Assembly: GCA_002083775.1 (NCBI GenBank)
Contig: MTEI01000023.1
Location: 1 to 39,505, forward strand
DNA length: 39,505 nucleotides
Origin: Rhodoferax ferrireducens
GTDB taxonomy: Bacteria; Pseudomonadota; Gammaproteobacteria; Burkholderiales; Burkholderiaceae_C
Direction of reading: 5' to 3'
Within the stretch, counting starts at the first letter, position 1; each line of letters begins with the position of its first letter. A program made the position numbers and the translations under genes. The notes beneath the pieces were generated by a model. The model did no database searches and was not told the origin of the DNA. It was given only the letters and a program-made list of their open reading frames with translations. Below are positions 23,869 to 33,714 of the stretch, piece by piece.

Positions 23869-25845
23869 ATGATTCCTGAACTTGGACATTTTTCGCTGAT
23901 CCTGGCCCTGCTGGTGGCCGCCAGCCTGGGCGTGCTACCCCTGGTGGGTGCCTACCAGAACCGTGCCGACTGGATGGCCTATGCCCGCCCCAGTGCGCAG
24001 GCCTTGTTTGTTCTCACCGCTTTTTCCTTTGGTTGCCTGACCTACGCGTTTTATACCAACGACTTTTCGGTGCAATACGTGGCCCAGCAGTCCAACTCCA
24101 AACTACCGGTGCTTTACAAAATATCGGGCGTCTGGGGTGGCCATGAAGGCTCCCTGCTGTTGTGGATGCTGATGCTCAGCAGCTGGATGCTGGCCGTGAC
24201 CATCTTCTCGCGCCAGCTGCCTGATGTGATGGTGTCGCGCGTGTTGGGGGTGCTGGGCCTGGTGTCAGTGGGTTTCATGCTGTTCATGCTGCTGACGTCC
24301 AACCCCTTCAATCGCCTGGTCGACATGCCCGCCGATGGCCGTGATCTGAACCCCATGCTGCAAGACCCTGGCCTGGTGTTTCACCCGCCGCTGCTGTACA
24401 TGGGGTATGTGGGTATGGCGGTGCCATTTGCCTTTGCCATTGCGGCCTTGCTCAACGGCCGTCTGGACGCCGCCTGGGCGCGCTGGTCGCGGCCCTGGGC
24501 CACCGCAGCCTGGATTTTTCTGACCCTGGGCATTGCCCTGGGCTCCTGGTGGGCCTATTACGAGTTGGGTTGGGGCGGTTGGTGGTTCTGGGACCCGGTT
24601 GAAAACGCGTCGTTCCTGCCCTGGCTGGTGTCCACCGCGCTGATCCACTCGCTGGCCGTCACCGAGAAACGTGGCCTGTTCAGAAACTGGACCATCATTT
24701 TGGCCATCACTGCTTTTTCATTGAGCCTGCTGGGGACCTTCCTGGTGCGCTCGGGAGTGTTGACGTCGGTCCACGCCTTTGCATCCGATCCCAGCCGCGG
24801 CGTCTTTATCCTCGGTTTTCTGGTGGCGGTAGTGGGTAGCTCGCTGGTGCTATTCGCCCTGCGGGCCAACAAGGTTCAGGTCGGTGGCAGCTTCTCACTG
24901 GTATCGCGTGAAACCTTTTTGCTCATCAACAATGTGCTGCTGACCACAGCCGCTGCCAGTGTGCTGCTGGGCACGGTCTACCCGCTGATTGTGGACGCGC
25001 TCAACATGGGCAAGTTGTCGGTCGGCCCGCCCTACTTCAACGCGGTGTTTGCCCCCATCATGGTGCCGGTGCTGGTGTTCATGGTGATCGGTTCGTATGC
25101 CCGCTGGAAGAACGACAGCCTGTCTGAACTGGCCAAACGGCTGCGCCCGATCGCCATTGTGTCGGTGCTGGCAGGTGGCGCCTTGCCACTGCTGGCTGGC
25201 GCTTGGTCGCCCCTGGTCGCCATGGGTCTGACGCTGGCTGTCTGGATCATTCTGGCCTCGGCGGTAGGTATCTATCGCCATGCCAAAAACACCGGCTCTG
25301 GCCAGTCCACCCCGTTGTCGTTCTGGGGCATGCATGTGGCACACATCGGCATTGCGGTCACGGTGATCGGCATCACCATGGTGAAAGGCTACGAGACCGA
25401 AAAAGACGTGCGCATGGCGCTGGGCGATACCGTGATGGTGGGGGGTTACACCTTCAAGCTCACCGGTATCGGTGAAAAACCTGGGCCCAATTACAACGCT
25501 GATGTCGGAACTGTGGAGTTGCTGCAAGGTGACAAGCTGCTCACCACGCTGCACCCTGAAAAGCGAACCTATTTCTCCTCCACCATGCCCATGACCGAAG
25601 CCGCTATCGACAGCAACCTGACCCGTGATGTGTATGTGTCACTCGGTGAAAAACTCGAAGACAGCGCCACGCCCGCCTGGGCCATGCGGGTGTACTACAA
25701 GCCGTTTGTGACCTGGATCTGGTTTGGCTGCCTGATCATGGCGTTTGGCGGCACCATGGCAGCACTCGACCGGCGCTACCGCAAAAAACTGGCGCAACGT
25801 CAAGCACCTGCACAGGCCGACACGGGTGCCGTCCAGACCGCCTGA
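23869..25845 (+). CDS. ccmF: Cytochrome c haem lyase subunit CcmF
   Basis: 658 residues, about 14-15 membrane spans. It has the family motif WGGWWFWDPVENASFLPWL (about 239-257) and the conserved histidines in SGVWGGHEGSLLLW, FHPPLLYMGY, LIHSLAVTE and LTSVHAFASDP. It is the core of the haem-ligation complex with CcmH/CcmI and probably reduces haem on CcmE. The full length matches the E. coli-type protein. A 51-base gap separates it from ccmE. The segment at 24901 (ATCGCGTGAAACC) only resembles half a parS site. Confidence 0.97.
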   Translation: MIPELGHFSLILALLVAASLGVLPLVGAYQNRADWMAYARPSAQALFVLTAFSFGCLTYAFYTNDFSVQYVAQQSNSKLPVLYKISGVWGGHEGSLLLWMLMLSSWMLAVTIFSRQLPDVMVSRVLGVLGLVSVGFMLFMLLTSNPFNRLVDMPADGRDLNPMLQDPGLVFHPPLLYMGYVGMAVPFAFAIAALLNGRLDAAWARWSRPWATAAWIFLTLGIALGSWWAYYELGWGGWWFWDPVENASFLPWLVSTALIHSLAVTEKRGLFRNWTIILAITAFSLSLLGTFLVRSGVLTSVHAFASDPSRGVFILGFLVAVVGSSLVLFALRANKVQVGGSFSLVSRETFLLINNVLLTTAAASVLLGTVYPLIVDALNMGKLSVGPPYFNAVFAPIMVPVLVFMVIGSYARWKNDSLSELAKRLRPIAIVSVLAGGALPLLAGAWSPLVAMGLTLAVWIILASAVGIYRHAKNTGSGQSTPLSFWGMHVAHIGIAVTVIGITMVKGYETEKDVRMALGDTVMVGGYTFKLTGIGEKPGPNYNADVGTVELLQGDKLLTTLHPEKRTYFSSTMPMTEAAIDSNLTRDVYVSLGEKLEDSATPAWAMRVYYKPFVTWIWFGCLIMAFGGTMAALDRRYRKKLAQRQAPAQADTGAVQTA

Positions 25846-25868
25846 AGCGGTGCATTCTGGCTGAACGC

Positions 25869-26393
25869 ATGAAGAAAACCCTGATTCCCCTGGTCGTTTT
25901 TGTTGTCCTGGTCATTTTCCTGGCCATCGGGCTGACGCGCGACCCGCGTGAAATTCCTTCACCCCTGATCGACAAGCCCGCACCGGCATTTACTGCGCCG
26001 GTGCTCAACGGCGGGGGAATGCAGTTCTCCAACAAGGACATGCTTGGCAAGGTCTGGCTGCTCAACACCTGGGCCTCCTGGTGTGTGGCCTGCCGCCAGG
26101 AGCACCCGCTGATGGTGGAACTCTCCAAAGCCAAGATCCTGCCCATCATCGGTCTGGACTACAAAGACAAAGACGAACTGGGCATACAGTGGCTGGAACG
26201 TTACGGCAACCCTTACGACGTGTCGATGGCTGACCGTGATGGCCGCATCGGCATGGATTTTGGTGTGTATGGTGTGCCTGAGAGTTTCCTGATCGACAAA
26301 ACCGGCATCATTCGCTACAAGCAAATCGGACCTTTCACCGAAGCCGACATCAACAACAAACTGTTGCCCCTGGTGAAGGAACTGCAGAAATGA
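25869..26393 (+). CDS. ccmG: Thiol:disulphide interchange protein CcmG/DsbE
   Basis: 174 residues. N-terminal signal anchor (IPLVVFVVLVIFLAIGL) and a periplasmic thioredoxin fold. The active site is WASWCVACRQEHP (Cys72 and Cys75), the cis-Pro region is GVYGVPESFLID, and the acidic GIQWLERYGNPY insert is typical of CcmG. It reduces apocytochrome CxxCH cysteines or CcmH. It overlaps ccmH by four bases. Confidence 0.96.
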   Translation: MKKTLIPLVVFVVLVIFLAIGLTRDPREIPSPLIDKPAPAFTAPVLNGGGMQFSNKDMLGKVWLLNTWASWCVACRQEHPLMVELSKAKILPIIGLDYKDKDELGIQWLERYGNPYDVSMADRDGRIGMDFGVYGVPESFLIDKTGIIRYKQIGPFTEADINNKLLPLVKELQK

Positions 26394-26857
26394 AACTCTG
26401 GCTGACCCTCGCCCTGGCCTTGCAGCTGGCCCTGCCATCTCACGCCAATGAAGCCGCGCCGCTGGCAGAAGACCCGGTGGTGGAACAACGCCTGATCGTC
26501 ATTGCTGAAGAACTGCGCTGCCTGGTCTGCCAGAATGAATCGCTGGCGGGCTCGCGGGCTGACCTGGCCATGGACTTGCGCCGAGAAGTGCGCAACCTGA
26601 TCAAATCCGGCAAGACAGACGCTGAAATCAAGGACTTTCTGGTTAGCCGTTATGGCGACTTCATCCTGTACCGCCCGCCGGTCAAACCCACCACCTGGCT
26701 GCTCTGGTTTGGCCCACTGGTGCTGTTGCTGGGCGCCGTCTGGCTGCTGATCAGCACCATCCGACGCATCCAGCAGCAAAAAGACGCGCCACAGATCGAT
26801 GCGCAACAACGCGCCAAGGCGCAAGCCCTTCTTCAAGAGACTGATCCTCAAAAATGA
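26390..26857 (+). CDS. ccmH: Cytochrome c maturation protein CcmH
   Basis: 155 residues. A signal peptide (through about SHA) precedes the CcmH helical domain with the redox motif LRCLVCQNES (Cys44, Cys47), then a C-terminal membrane span (WLLWFGPLVLLLGAVWLLIS). It is the short CcmH form; the TPR part is encoded separately as ccmI. It delivers reduced apocytochrome to CcmF. ATGA overlap with ccmI. Confidence 0.96.
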   Translation: MKLWLTLALALQLALPSHANEAAPLAEDPVVEQRLIVIAEELRCLVCQNESLAGSRADLAMDLRREVRNLIKSGKTDAEIKDFLVSRYGDFILYRPPVKPTTWLLWFGPLVLLLGAVWLLISTIRRIQQQKDAPQIDAQQRAKAQALLQETDPQK

Positions 26858-28203
26858 ATGTTTTCATAGCTATTGCAGCGCTGCTGACGCTGCTGGTATT
26901 GGCATGGCTGCTTTTGCCTTTGCTGCGTTCCAGCCACCGAAGCGGTATTTCCAGTGAAGGCTTGAATGCGGCCATCCACCGCGACCAGCTGTTGGCGCTT
27001 GAGGCAGATCTGGCCCGGGGGGTCATCCATCAGGAAGACTTTGAAGCCACGCGCGACGAACTGCAACTCAGGCTCCTCGACGACACCCAAAGCACGCCCA
27101 TGGCGCCCACCCGGCAAGGCAAGCGCTTGCTGAGCCCCAAAGCCACCGCCGCTATCGTGGCGCTGGCCACCCCATTGCTGGCGGTAGGCCTGTACCTGCA
27201 GCTTGGCAGCCCGGCACTGGTTGACCCGGTGCAAAACCCGCAGATGGGCGAGCAGGAAATCCGTGACATGATTGCCAAGCTGGCTGATCGGCAGAAAGAA
27301 AACCCGACTGACCTGAAAGGCTGGACCATGCTGGCGCGCTCCTACCGCGTCATGGGACGTCTCGACGATGCGCGCGACGCTTTCGAGAAGGCTGGCAACT
27401 ACATCGACACCGACCCAGATGCCCTGCTCGACTACGCTGCTGTTCTGGGCGGGTTGCAAGGCAACAAGCTCGAAGGCAAGCCCACCGCCCTGATTGAGCA
27501 GGCGCTCAAAGTCAGCCCTGAGCACCCCAGCGGCCTGATGCTGCTGGGTATTGCCGCCTACCAGCGTGCAGACTATGCAGGAGCGGTCAAAGTCTGGGAA
27601 AAACTGGTGAGCCTGATGGACCCGGCATCGCCCAATGCGCAGCAAATGCAGGCCAACATTGCCGACGCCCGGGCACAGGGCAAGCTGCCCCCGGCCGATG
27701 CCACCAAGCTGCCCCCGGTACCCGCTGGCGCCGCTGCAGGTGGCATGACACCCGAGATGATCAACCAGATGGTGGAACGCCTGGCCACACGCCTCAAAGA
27801 CAACCCTGACGATTACACCGGCTGGGCACGCCTGGCCAACGCCTACAAGGTGCAAGGCAAGCTCGACGATGCCGCACAGGCGTTTGCCAAGACCGGCCCG
27901 CTGCTCACCACCGACGCCAACCTGATCACCCAGTACGCCGACTTGTTGGCCACCCGGGCCAAGGGTGATTTCAAGGGCCAGCCGATCACCCTCATCAACC
28001 AGGCACTGCGCATTGACCCCAAACAGCCCAATGCCTTGATGATGGCCGCGCAAGCCGCCTACCAGGCTGCCGACTACGCCAAAGCCATCGGCTACTGGGA
28101 GACTGTGTTGACGATCCTGCCCGGCAACTCACCCGACAGCCAGCAGGTCAAGGCTGAAATTGCCGATGCCAAAAGCAAAATGGGCGCCCAGAACAAGCCT
28201 TAG
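26854..28203 (+). CDS. ccmI: Cytochrome c maturation TPR protein CcmI
   Basis: 449 residues. Two N-terminal membrane spans (about 3-25 and 91-112) are joined by a cytoplasmic loop with the CcmI zipper-like segment. A periplasmic domain with two blocks of tetratricopeptide repeats follows, for example WTMLARSYRVMGRLDDARDA and WARLANAYKVQGKLDDAAQA. The duplicated arrangement around a Pro/Ala linker suggests internal duplication. It binds the C-terminus of apocytochromes. It is the last gene of the operon and is followed by a terminator. Confidence 0.93.
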   Translation: MNVFIAIAALLTLLVLAWLLLPLLRSSHRSGISSEGLNAAIHRDQLLALEADLARGVIHQEDFEATRDELQLRLLDDTQSTPMAPTRQGKRLLSPKATAAIVALATPLLAVGLYLQLGSPALVDPVQNPQMGEQEIRDMIAKLADRQKENPTDLKGWTMLARSYRVMGRLDDARDAFEKAGNYIDTDPDALLDYAAVLGGLQGNKLEGKPTALIEQALKVSPEHPSGLMLLGIAAYQRADYAGAVKVWEKLVSLMDPASPNAQQMQANIADARAQGKLPPADATKLPPVPAGAAAGGMTPEMINQMVERLATRLKDNPDDYTGWARLANAYKVQGKLDDAAQAFAKTGPLLTTDANLITQYADLLATRAKGDFKGQPITLINQALRIDPKQPNALMMAAQAAYQAADYAKAIGYWETVLTILPGNSPDSQQVKAEIADAKSKMGAQNKP

Positions 28204-28235
28204 CCCACGCGCCTTCACGGCGCCCCCTTGAATCA

Positions 28236-28270
28236 CCAGATCCGGGCCTTGCCTGCATCTGGTTTTTTTT
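28236..28270 (+). terminator. Rho-independent terminator of the ccm operon
   Basis: The 12-base arms 28236-28247 (CCAGATCCGGGC) and 28251-28262 (GCCTGCATCTGG) pair at ten positions around a three-base loop, followed by eight T residues. It lies 33 bases after the ccmI stop. Confidence 0.88.
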
Positions 28271-28315
28271 CGTCACAAATCAGTCCACCGGTATCCCCCG
28301 CGGGGACTCGGGTGA

Positions 28316-28603
28316 TCTGGATAACCCTGTGAATAGTTGCACTTTAAAGCCAAGGTTATCCACAAAAAATTTTAATTTTTGAACTTGTTCATCTTTGCAC
28401 GACAGCTCAGAAGCGTACTCCTGCACAGCAGTCAATACCATTCAAATCCATGATTTATAAGACTAATTAGAACTTATCCACGGCTGGCTGACGGCTCTAT
28501 CTACTACGACTAATTGATATTTCAGTATTTGGATAAAGACAAGGTTAAAGTTTTTCCCACTTTTGAAGTAGTTCGGTGCCAAATTTCACAAGCTTGTGCA
28601 TAA
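28316..28603. other. DnaA-box cluster in AT-rich DNA, candidate replication origin
   Basis: Two exact TTATNCACA boxes: TTATCCACA at 28356-28364 and, inverted, TGTGCATAA at 28595-28603. Four single-mismatch boxes: TCTGGATAA 28316-28324, TGTGAATAG 28328-28336, TTATCCACG 28474-28482 and TTTGGATAA 28528-28536. An all-A/T run (28365-28380) adjoins the perfect box. The stretch is far more AT-rich than the rest of the window and has no gene. It lies between the ccm terminator and minC, about 12 kb from the nearest parS site. No dnaA gene is in the window, so a DnaA-titrating or DnaA-regulated site is the alternative. Confidence 0.6.
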
Positions 28604-28741
28604 ACCTAAAAACACATCGCTCCATCCATATTTTTGTGGCGCAATCAAGTAACATTTGGCCTCGTTCATCGGCCTGACCACCCTAAACTGGTTTCGGCCA
28701 CTCAAGCCCCACTTTTCCAGACTGTTTCGCCACTTCCACCC

Positions 28742-29521
28742 GTGACTGCCTCATTTGAAATTAAAAGCGCGCAGCTTCCACTGATGTCGCTGGTCACCAA
28801 AACTGCCAGTTTGCAGCAGGTGGCCGATGAACTGCTGCAAAGTTATGGTCCAGCCAGTGACAGTGCTGATTTTTTTGACTTTGACGCGGTGGTCATTGAT
28901 GCCACCAAGGCCAAAGCGCTTGTTACCGCTGCTGACTTGGGGGCTTTGGTGACCGCGTTACTGGCTTGTCGGCTCAAGCCGGTGGCTTTTCGTGGCCAGC
29001 TGGTGGGTGATGCCGAGGCGGCACTGGCGCTGGGTCTGGTGATGACAGCGCCTGAAGTGGCGCGCAGCAAACCCGCGCCAGAGCCCAAAAAAACCGCAGC
29101 GGCGCCCGTCGAAGTGATCAGGGAAGTGGTGACGGAAGTGATCCGGGAAGTGGTGCGCGAAGTGCCGTCCCCCGCCGTCCCCACCCTGGTCATCGACAAA
29201 CCTGTGCGCTCTGGCCAGAAGGTGTATGCCCGGGGTACTGACCTGGTGGTGCTGGCCATGGTGAACCAGGGTGGTGAGGTGGTGGCAGATGGGAACATCC
29301 ATGTGTACGCCCCACTGCGCGGCAAAGCCATGGCCGGTGCCAGCGGTAACGCGAATGCGCGTATTTTTTCCACCTGCCTGGAGCCCGAGTTGATCTCCAT
29401 TGCCGGGGTCTATCGCACCAGCGAAAATGCGTTGCCGCCCGACATCCAGGGCAAAGCGGCGCAAGTGCGTTTGAGTGATGATGGCCAGGAAAAGCTGCTG
29501 TTTGAAGCCTTGGCGACCTGA
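28742..29521 (+). CDS. minC: Septum-site inhibitor MinC
   Basis: 259 residues from GTG 28742. The N-terminal domain begins [20 protein letters not shown], as MinC does. A charged linker with a [17 protein letters not shown] repeat (about 122-138) follows. The C-terminal beta-helix carries the signature [20 protein letters not shown] and [17 protein letters not shown]. It inhibits FtsZ away from midcell with MinD. The frame extends upstream to 28634 but that part does not resemble MinC. The linker repeat is unusual and probably coiled-coil or helical. Confidence 0.95.
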   Translation: MTASFEIKSAQLPLMSLVTKTASLQQVADELLQSYGPASDSADFFDFDAVVIDATKAKALVTAADLGALVTALLACRLKPVAFRGQLVGDAEAALALGLVMTAPEVARSKPAPEPKKTAAAPVEVIREVVTEVIREVVREVPSPAVPTLVIDKPVRSGQKVYARGTDLVVLAMVNQGGEVVADGNIHVYAPLRGKAMAGASGNANARIFSTCLEPELISIAGVYRTSENALPPDIQGKAAQVRLSDDGQEKLLFEALAT

Positions 29522-29571
29522 CAACATTCTTCAGGGCGCCTCCGAATACTTATTTGAAAGACTGTGTAGTT

Positions 29572-30387
29572 ATGACAAAAATCATTGTGGTGACTTCTGG
29601 CAAGGGGGGCGTGGGCAAAACCACCACCAGCGCCAGTTTTGCAACCGGCCTGGCCCTGCGTGGCCACAAAACCGCGGTCATCGACTTTGACGTGGGCCTG
29701 CGCAACCTGGACCTGATCATGGGTTGCGAGCGCCGTGTGGTGTATGACCTGATCAACGTCATCCACGGTGAAGCCAACCTGAACCAGGCCCTGATCAAGG
29801 ACAAGCAGTGCGACAACCTGTACGTGCTGGCGGCCTCACAAACCCGTGACAAAGACGCGCTGACCCAGGACGGGGTGGAAAAAGTGCTGGCCGATCTGGC
29901 TGCCATGGACTTTGAATTCATCGTCTGCGATTCGCCTGCCGGTATCGAGACCGGTGCCTTGATGGCCATGCACTTTGCCGACGAGGCGCTGGTGGTGACC
30001 AACCCCGAGGTGTCCTCGGTACGCGACTCGGACCGTATTCTGGGCATGTTGTCGAGCAAAACCAGGCGCGGCATGTCGGGGGCTGAGCCTATCAAGGAGC
30101 ACCTGCTGATCACCCGCTACAACCCGGCACGCGTCAACCAGGGGCAGATGCTGTCCTTGCAGGACATCCAGGACATTTTGCGCATCAAGCTCATTGGGGT
30201 GATTCCCGAGAGTGAAAGCGTGCTGCAGGCCTCCAACCAGGGTGTGCCAGCGGTGCACCTGAACGGCAGCGATGTCTCGGAAGCCTACAAGGACGTGGTG
30301 GCGCGTTTTCTCGGTGAAGACAAGCCACTGCGCTTCACCGAGCCGCCCAAGCAAGGCCTGCTCAAACGCCTGTTCGGGGGGAAATAA
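29572..30387 (+). CDS. minD: Septum-site ATPase MinD
   Basis: 271 residues. Deviant Walker A TSGKGGVGKTTTSAS at 8-22, IDFDVGLRNLDLIMGCE, Walker B-like FIVCDSPAGIE. The C-terminal amphipathic membrane-targeting helix reads PKQGLLKRLFGGK. ATG 29572 gives the standard N-terminus MTKIIVVTSGKGG. It is separated from minC by 50 bases and from minE by 3. It recruits MinC to the membrane and oscillates with MinE. Confidence 0.98.
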   Translation: MTKIIVVTSGKGGVGKTTTSASFATGLALRGHKTAVIDFDVGLRNLDLIMGCERRVVYDLINVIHGEANLNQALIKDKQCDNLYVLAASQTRDKDALTQDGVEKVLADLAAMDFEFIVCDSPAGIETGALMAMHFADEALVVTNPEVSSVRDSDRILGMLSSKTRRGMSGAEPIKEHLLITRYNPARVNQGQMLSLQDIQDILRIKLIGVIPESESVLQASNQGVPAVHLNGSDVSEAYKDVVARFLGEDKPLRFTEPPKQGLLKRLFGGK

Positions 30388-30390
30388 CGC

Positions 30391-30651
30391 ATGTCTTTTT
30401 TCTCATTTTTTCTGGGTGAAAAAAAGAAGACGGCCAGTGTGGCCAAAGAGCGGTTGCAGATCATTCTGGCGCATGAGCGCAGTGGCCGCAGCCCGGCCAC
30501 GCCAGACTACCTGCCTGATTTGCAGCGCGAACTGATTGCGGTGATCAGTAAATACGTGCGCATCAATCCCGACGACATCAAGGTCAACCTGGAGCGCCAG
30601 GACAACCTCGAAGTGCTGGAAGTCAAGATCGAACTGCCCGACAAGCGCTGA
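30391..30651 (+). CDS. minE: Cell-division topological specificity factor MinE
   Basis: 86 residues. N-terminal membrane-binding segment [20 protein letters not shown], then the MinD-contact helix [13 protein letters not shown] and the C-terminal topological domain ending [11 protein letters not shown]. It starts three bases after the minD stop. It stimulates MinD ATPase to drive oscillation. Confidence 0.97.
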   Translation: MSFFSFFLGEKKKTASVAKERLQIILAHERSGRSPATPDYLPDLQRELIAVISKYVRINPDDIKVNLERQDNLEVLEVKIELPDKR

Positions 30652-30681
30652 AAAGTCGCCGTTGCAGTCACTAAAATATCT

Positions 30682-30714
30682 GTTTGAAAGCAGGCATTTT
30701 GATCTGCTTCAAAC
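30682..30714. other. Inverted repeat just before the dihaem cytochrome gene
   Basis: GTTTGAAAGCAG (30682-30693) and CTGCTTCAAAC (30704-30714) pair with one bulged base around a ten-base loop. It ends directly before the GGAG ribosome site of the cytochrome gene. There is no T-run after it, so a leader hairpin or operator is more likely than a terminator. Confidence 0.6.
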
Positions 30715-30723
30715 GGAGCCATC

Positions 30724-31347
30724 ATGATCAATCGTTCAAAGACAAGCAAAGTCTGCATGACGCTGTTGGGTGCGTCGGCGTTTATTTTTGTTCAGCCGGT
30801 GCAAGCCGCTGACAAAACCGGGCAAGCTGTCGTCCAGGAAGTATGTGCCGGTTGTCACCTTACCGGCAAGGACGGTGCGCCGGTCATCGGTGATGTGCAG
30901 GGTTGGCTGAGTCACACAAAAAATGGTCTGGTCAAGCTCACTGAAAATGCGATCTCAGGCATCGGTAAGATGCCTGCCCACGGCGGCCAACCTATCCTGA
31001 CCGATCTGGAGATCAGCCGTGCAGTGGCATTCATGGTGAGTTCTGGCAAGGCAGTGGATCCCACCAAGCCTTACGCCTCACCCACCTCCGTGACGGCAGA
31101 GCAGCTGGTCACCACACGTTGTGCAGCCTGCCATGAAGATGCCAAGAGCGGTGCACCGCGTCTGGGTGACTTCCCGGCCTGGAAGCCACGTTTCCAGAAG
31201 GGCATGGACGGTTTGATGCACTCCGCCATTGGCGGGCACAAAGGCATGCCATCCCGTGGCGGCATGGATAACCTCAGCGATACCGACATGCGCAATGCGG
31301 TGACTTACATGGTGGTACAAAGCGCCACCTACAAAGCCCAACCGTGA
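30724..31347 (+). CDS. Periplasmic dihaem cytochrome c (c5-like domains)
   Basis: 207 residues. Signal peptide with likely cleavage after VQA (about 28). Two class I cytochrome domains each carry CxxCH: CAGCH at 41-45 and CAACH at 133-137, with candidate sixth-ligand methionines in GKMPAHGG and KGMPSRGG. The duplicated layout resembles cytochrome c5/c4-type electron carriers. GGAG lies six bases before the ATG. It depends on the ccm system encoded upstream. Redox partners are not identifiable. It converges with copA across a family R repeat. Confidence 0.92.
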   Translation: MINRSKTSKVCMTLLGASAFIFVQPVQAADKTGQAVVQEVCAGCHLTGKDGAPVIGDVQGWLSHTKNGLVKLTENAISGIGKMPAHGGQPILTDLEISRAVAFMVSSGKAVDPTKPYASPTSVTAEQLVTTRCAACHEDAKSGAPRLGDFPAWKPRFQKGMDGLMHSAIGGHKGMPSRGGMDNLSDTDMRNAVTYMVVQSATYKAQP

Positions 31348-31371
31348 TGCAAGCGCCCTGATAGCTATAAT

Positions 31372-31417
31372 AAATATAGCTATCAGCCCTTATTGAATAA
31401 GGGTTGGAGGCATATTT
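31372..31417 (+). repeat. 45-bp intergenic repeat (family R), copy 7
   Basis: ATATAGCTATCAGCCCTTAT, then ATAAGGGTTGGAGGCATATT. It fills the gap between the convergent cytochrome and copA genes and ends one base before the copA stop codon. Confidence 0.88.
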
Positions 31418-31418
31418 C

Positions 31419-33638
31419 TTATAAATTGAGCCGCCAGCGTTTGAGCAGCAAGGCGTTGCTCATCACACTCACCGAGCTCATCGCCATCGCGGCACCGGCC
31501 AGCACAGGGTTCAGCACGCCAAAGGCGGCCAGCGGAATTCCAGCCACGTTGTAAATAAACGCCCAGAACAGGTTTTGCCGGATTTTCGCCACGGTGCGGT
31601 GCGAGATGTCCAGCGCCGCGGTCACCAGCGCCAGGTCGCCGCGCATCAGCGTGATGCCGGCGGCGTGCATCGCCACATCAGTACCGCCACCGGCGTTGGC
31701 CATGGCGATACCGACATCCGCCGCCGCCAGCGCCGGGGCGTCGTTGACACCGTCACCGACCATGATGACGGTCTGGCCACCTTGTTTGAGCCGGGTGATG
31801 TGGGCGGCTTTGTCACCGGGCAACACATCGCTGATGACTTCATCAGCCTTCAAACCGACGCGTTGCGCCATGGCTTGCGCGGCCGCTTGGTTGTCGCCCG
31901 AGAGCATCAGTACCCGGATGCCTTGCGCACGCAGTGCTGCCACGGCTGGGGCGGCGCTGGGTTTGGGTTCGTCGCCAAACGCCATCAGGGCGAGCACTTG
32001 CAGACCTTCCGCGCTGCGTTGGGCCAGGGCCGCCAGCGTGGCGCCCCGGTTTTGCAGGGTGATCAAAGTGTCTTCAAAGTCGGCCAGACTGCCACCCAGC
32101 TCACGCAGCCACAGCAAGTTGCCAATCACATAGTCCTCACCCTCCACACTGCCCTGCAAACCTTTGCCAGGGGTAGACAAGATCTGGCTGACCGGCGGCA
32201 AAACGATGCTTTTCTCTTGCGCCGCTGTCACCACCGCCCGGGCCAGCGGGTGGCTGCTGCCACTTTGCAACGCGGCGGCAATACCCAGCCAGTGCGTTTC
32301 ATCCTCGCCCGGCCGCACCACAAAGTCCGTCAGCCGCGCCTGGCCCACGGTCAGCGTGCCGGTTTTGTCAAACACCACCACCTGGGCTTTGTGCGCCAGC
32401 TCCAGCGCCTGCGCATCCTTGATCAGAATGCCATGCTGCGCCGCCACCCCGGTGCCCGCCATGATGGCCGCCGGTGTGGCCAGCCCCAGCGCGCAGGGGC
32501 AGGCAATCACCAGCACGGTCACGGCGTGGATCACCGCCACCTCCAGCGCGTGGCCGCTGAGCCACCAGCCCAGAAAGGTGGCCAGCGCCAACCCCATCAC
32601 CACCGGCACAAACACCGCACTCACCTGGTCCACCAGCCGCTGGATCGGTGCCTTGCCCGCCTGGGCGTCTTCCACCAGCCGGATGATGTTGGCCAGCACC
32701 GTGTCGACACCGATTGCCGTAACCTGGACGATGACACGCCCGTCGCCGTTGAGGGTGCCTCCGGTCACCGGGTCACCGATTTGTTTGGTCACCGGTAGTG
32801 GTTCACCGGTGAGCATCGACTCGTCCACCTGGGTTTGCCCCTCCATCACCCGGCCGTCCACCGCAAAGCGCTCGCCGGGTCGTACCACCAGTTCGTCACC
32901 GGCCAGTACCTCGTCAATCGGCACATCCACCTCGCCGTCCAGCCCCAGCAGGTGCGCCACGTCCGGGCGTAACGCGTGCAGGGCGCGGATGGCGGAAGTG
33001 GTTTGCCGCTTGGCGCGCGCCTCCAGCCATTTGCCCAGCAGCACCAGCGTGATGACCACCGCCGAGGCTTCAAAGTACAGGTGTGGCACGGCATCAGGTG
33101 CTGATGTGAGCCAAAGCCACACCGACAGCAGCCAGCCAGCGCTGGTGCCGATCGACACCAGCAAATCCATGTTGCCGCTGCGCGCCAGCAGCGCATGCCA
33201 GCCAGCCTTGTAAAAACGTGCCCCCAGGAAAAATTGCACCGGTGTGGCCAGCGCAAACTGCAGCCAGGCGGGCAGCATCCAGTGTTGGCCAAACAGGTCG
33301 CCCAACATCGGCAGCATCAACGGAATAGAGAGCAACCCGCCCAGTGCCACCGGGCCAAACCCGGCCCAGGTCGACTCGGAAGGGGCATCGATGGCCGCGT
33401 TGGCCGCCACCGGCTCATAACCTGCATCGCGTACGGCACGTTTGAGCCGCGCCTCAATCTGCTCGCTGGGTGCCACCAGGATACGGGCCGACTCGGTGGC
33501 CAGGTTCACCGCCACCTCTTGTACGCCGGGTACTTTTTTGAGCGCGCGCTCGGCCCGGGCCACGCACGACGCGCAGGTCATGCCGTGGATGCCCAAGTCA
33601 AAACGCAGGTTTTCCGGGCCAGAATTCAGGGTTGTCAT
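31419..33638 (-). CDS. copA: Copper-translocating P1B-type ATPase
   Basis: 739 residues. One N-terminal metal-binding domain with GMTCASC at 19-25, eight membrane helices, the intramembrane CPC motif ([17 protein letters not shown], near 379), phosphorylation site [10 protein letters not shown] (near 424), SSHPLA, and the hinge [19 protein letters not shown]. The CPC with a Cys-type N-domain points to export of Cu(I) from the cytoplasm. It diverges from the copper-chaperone gene copZ, with 76 bases between. No clear CueR-type operator was found in that gap. Confidence 0.96.
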   Translation of the reverse strand: MTTLNSGPENLRFDLGIHGMTCASCVARAERALKKVPGVQEVAVNLATESARILVAPSEQIEARLKRAVRDAGYEPVAANAAIDAPSESTWAGFGPVALGGLLSIPLMLPMLGDLFGQHWMLPAWLQFALATPVQFFLGARFYKAGWHALLARSGNMDLLVSIGTSAGWLLSVWLWLTSAPDAVPHLYFEASAVVITLVLLGKWLEARAKRQTTSAIRALHALRPDVAHLLGLDGEVDVPIDEVLAGDELVVRPGERFAVDGRVMEGQTQVDESMLTGEPLPVTKQIGDPVTGGTLNGDGRVIVQVTAIGVDTVLANIIRLVEDAQAGKAPIQRLVDQVSAVFVPVVMGLALATFLGWWLSGHALEVAVIHAVTVLVIACPCALGLATPAAIMAGTGVAAQHGILIKDAQALELAHKAQVVVFDKTGTLTVGQARLTDFVVRPGEDETHWLGIAAALQSGSSHPLARAVVTAAQEKSIVLPPVSQILSTPGKGLQGSVEGEDYVIGNLLWLRELGGSLADFEDTLITLQNRGATLAALAQRSAEGLQVLALMAFGDEPKPSAAPAVAALRAQGIRVLMLSGDNQAAAQAMAQRVGLKADEVISDVLPGDKAAHITRLKQGGQTVIMVGDGVNDAPALAAADVGIAMANAGGGTDVAMHAAGITLMRGDLALVTAALDISHRTVAKIRQNLFWAFIYNVAGIPLAAFGVLNPVLAGAAMAMSSVSVMSNALLLKRWRLNL

Positions 33639-33714
33639 GGGTCAAAGGATCGCACCAAGTAAGTCAGCGTTCACAATACGCGCTTTGCAATCACCCTATT
33701 TTCAGAGGATTTGT

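Noticed and set aside
24901..24914. Sixth parS-like site in ccmF (ATCGCGTGAAACC)
   Set aside because: Only one half matches; the central CACGTG is missing.
28634..28741. Longer MinC starting at 28634
   Set aside because: The extra 36 residues have no MinC-like content and would lie in the DnaA-box-rich intergenic region; GTG 28742 gives the expected N-terminus.
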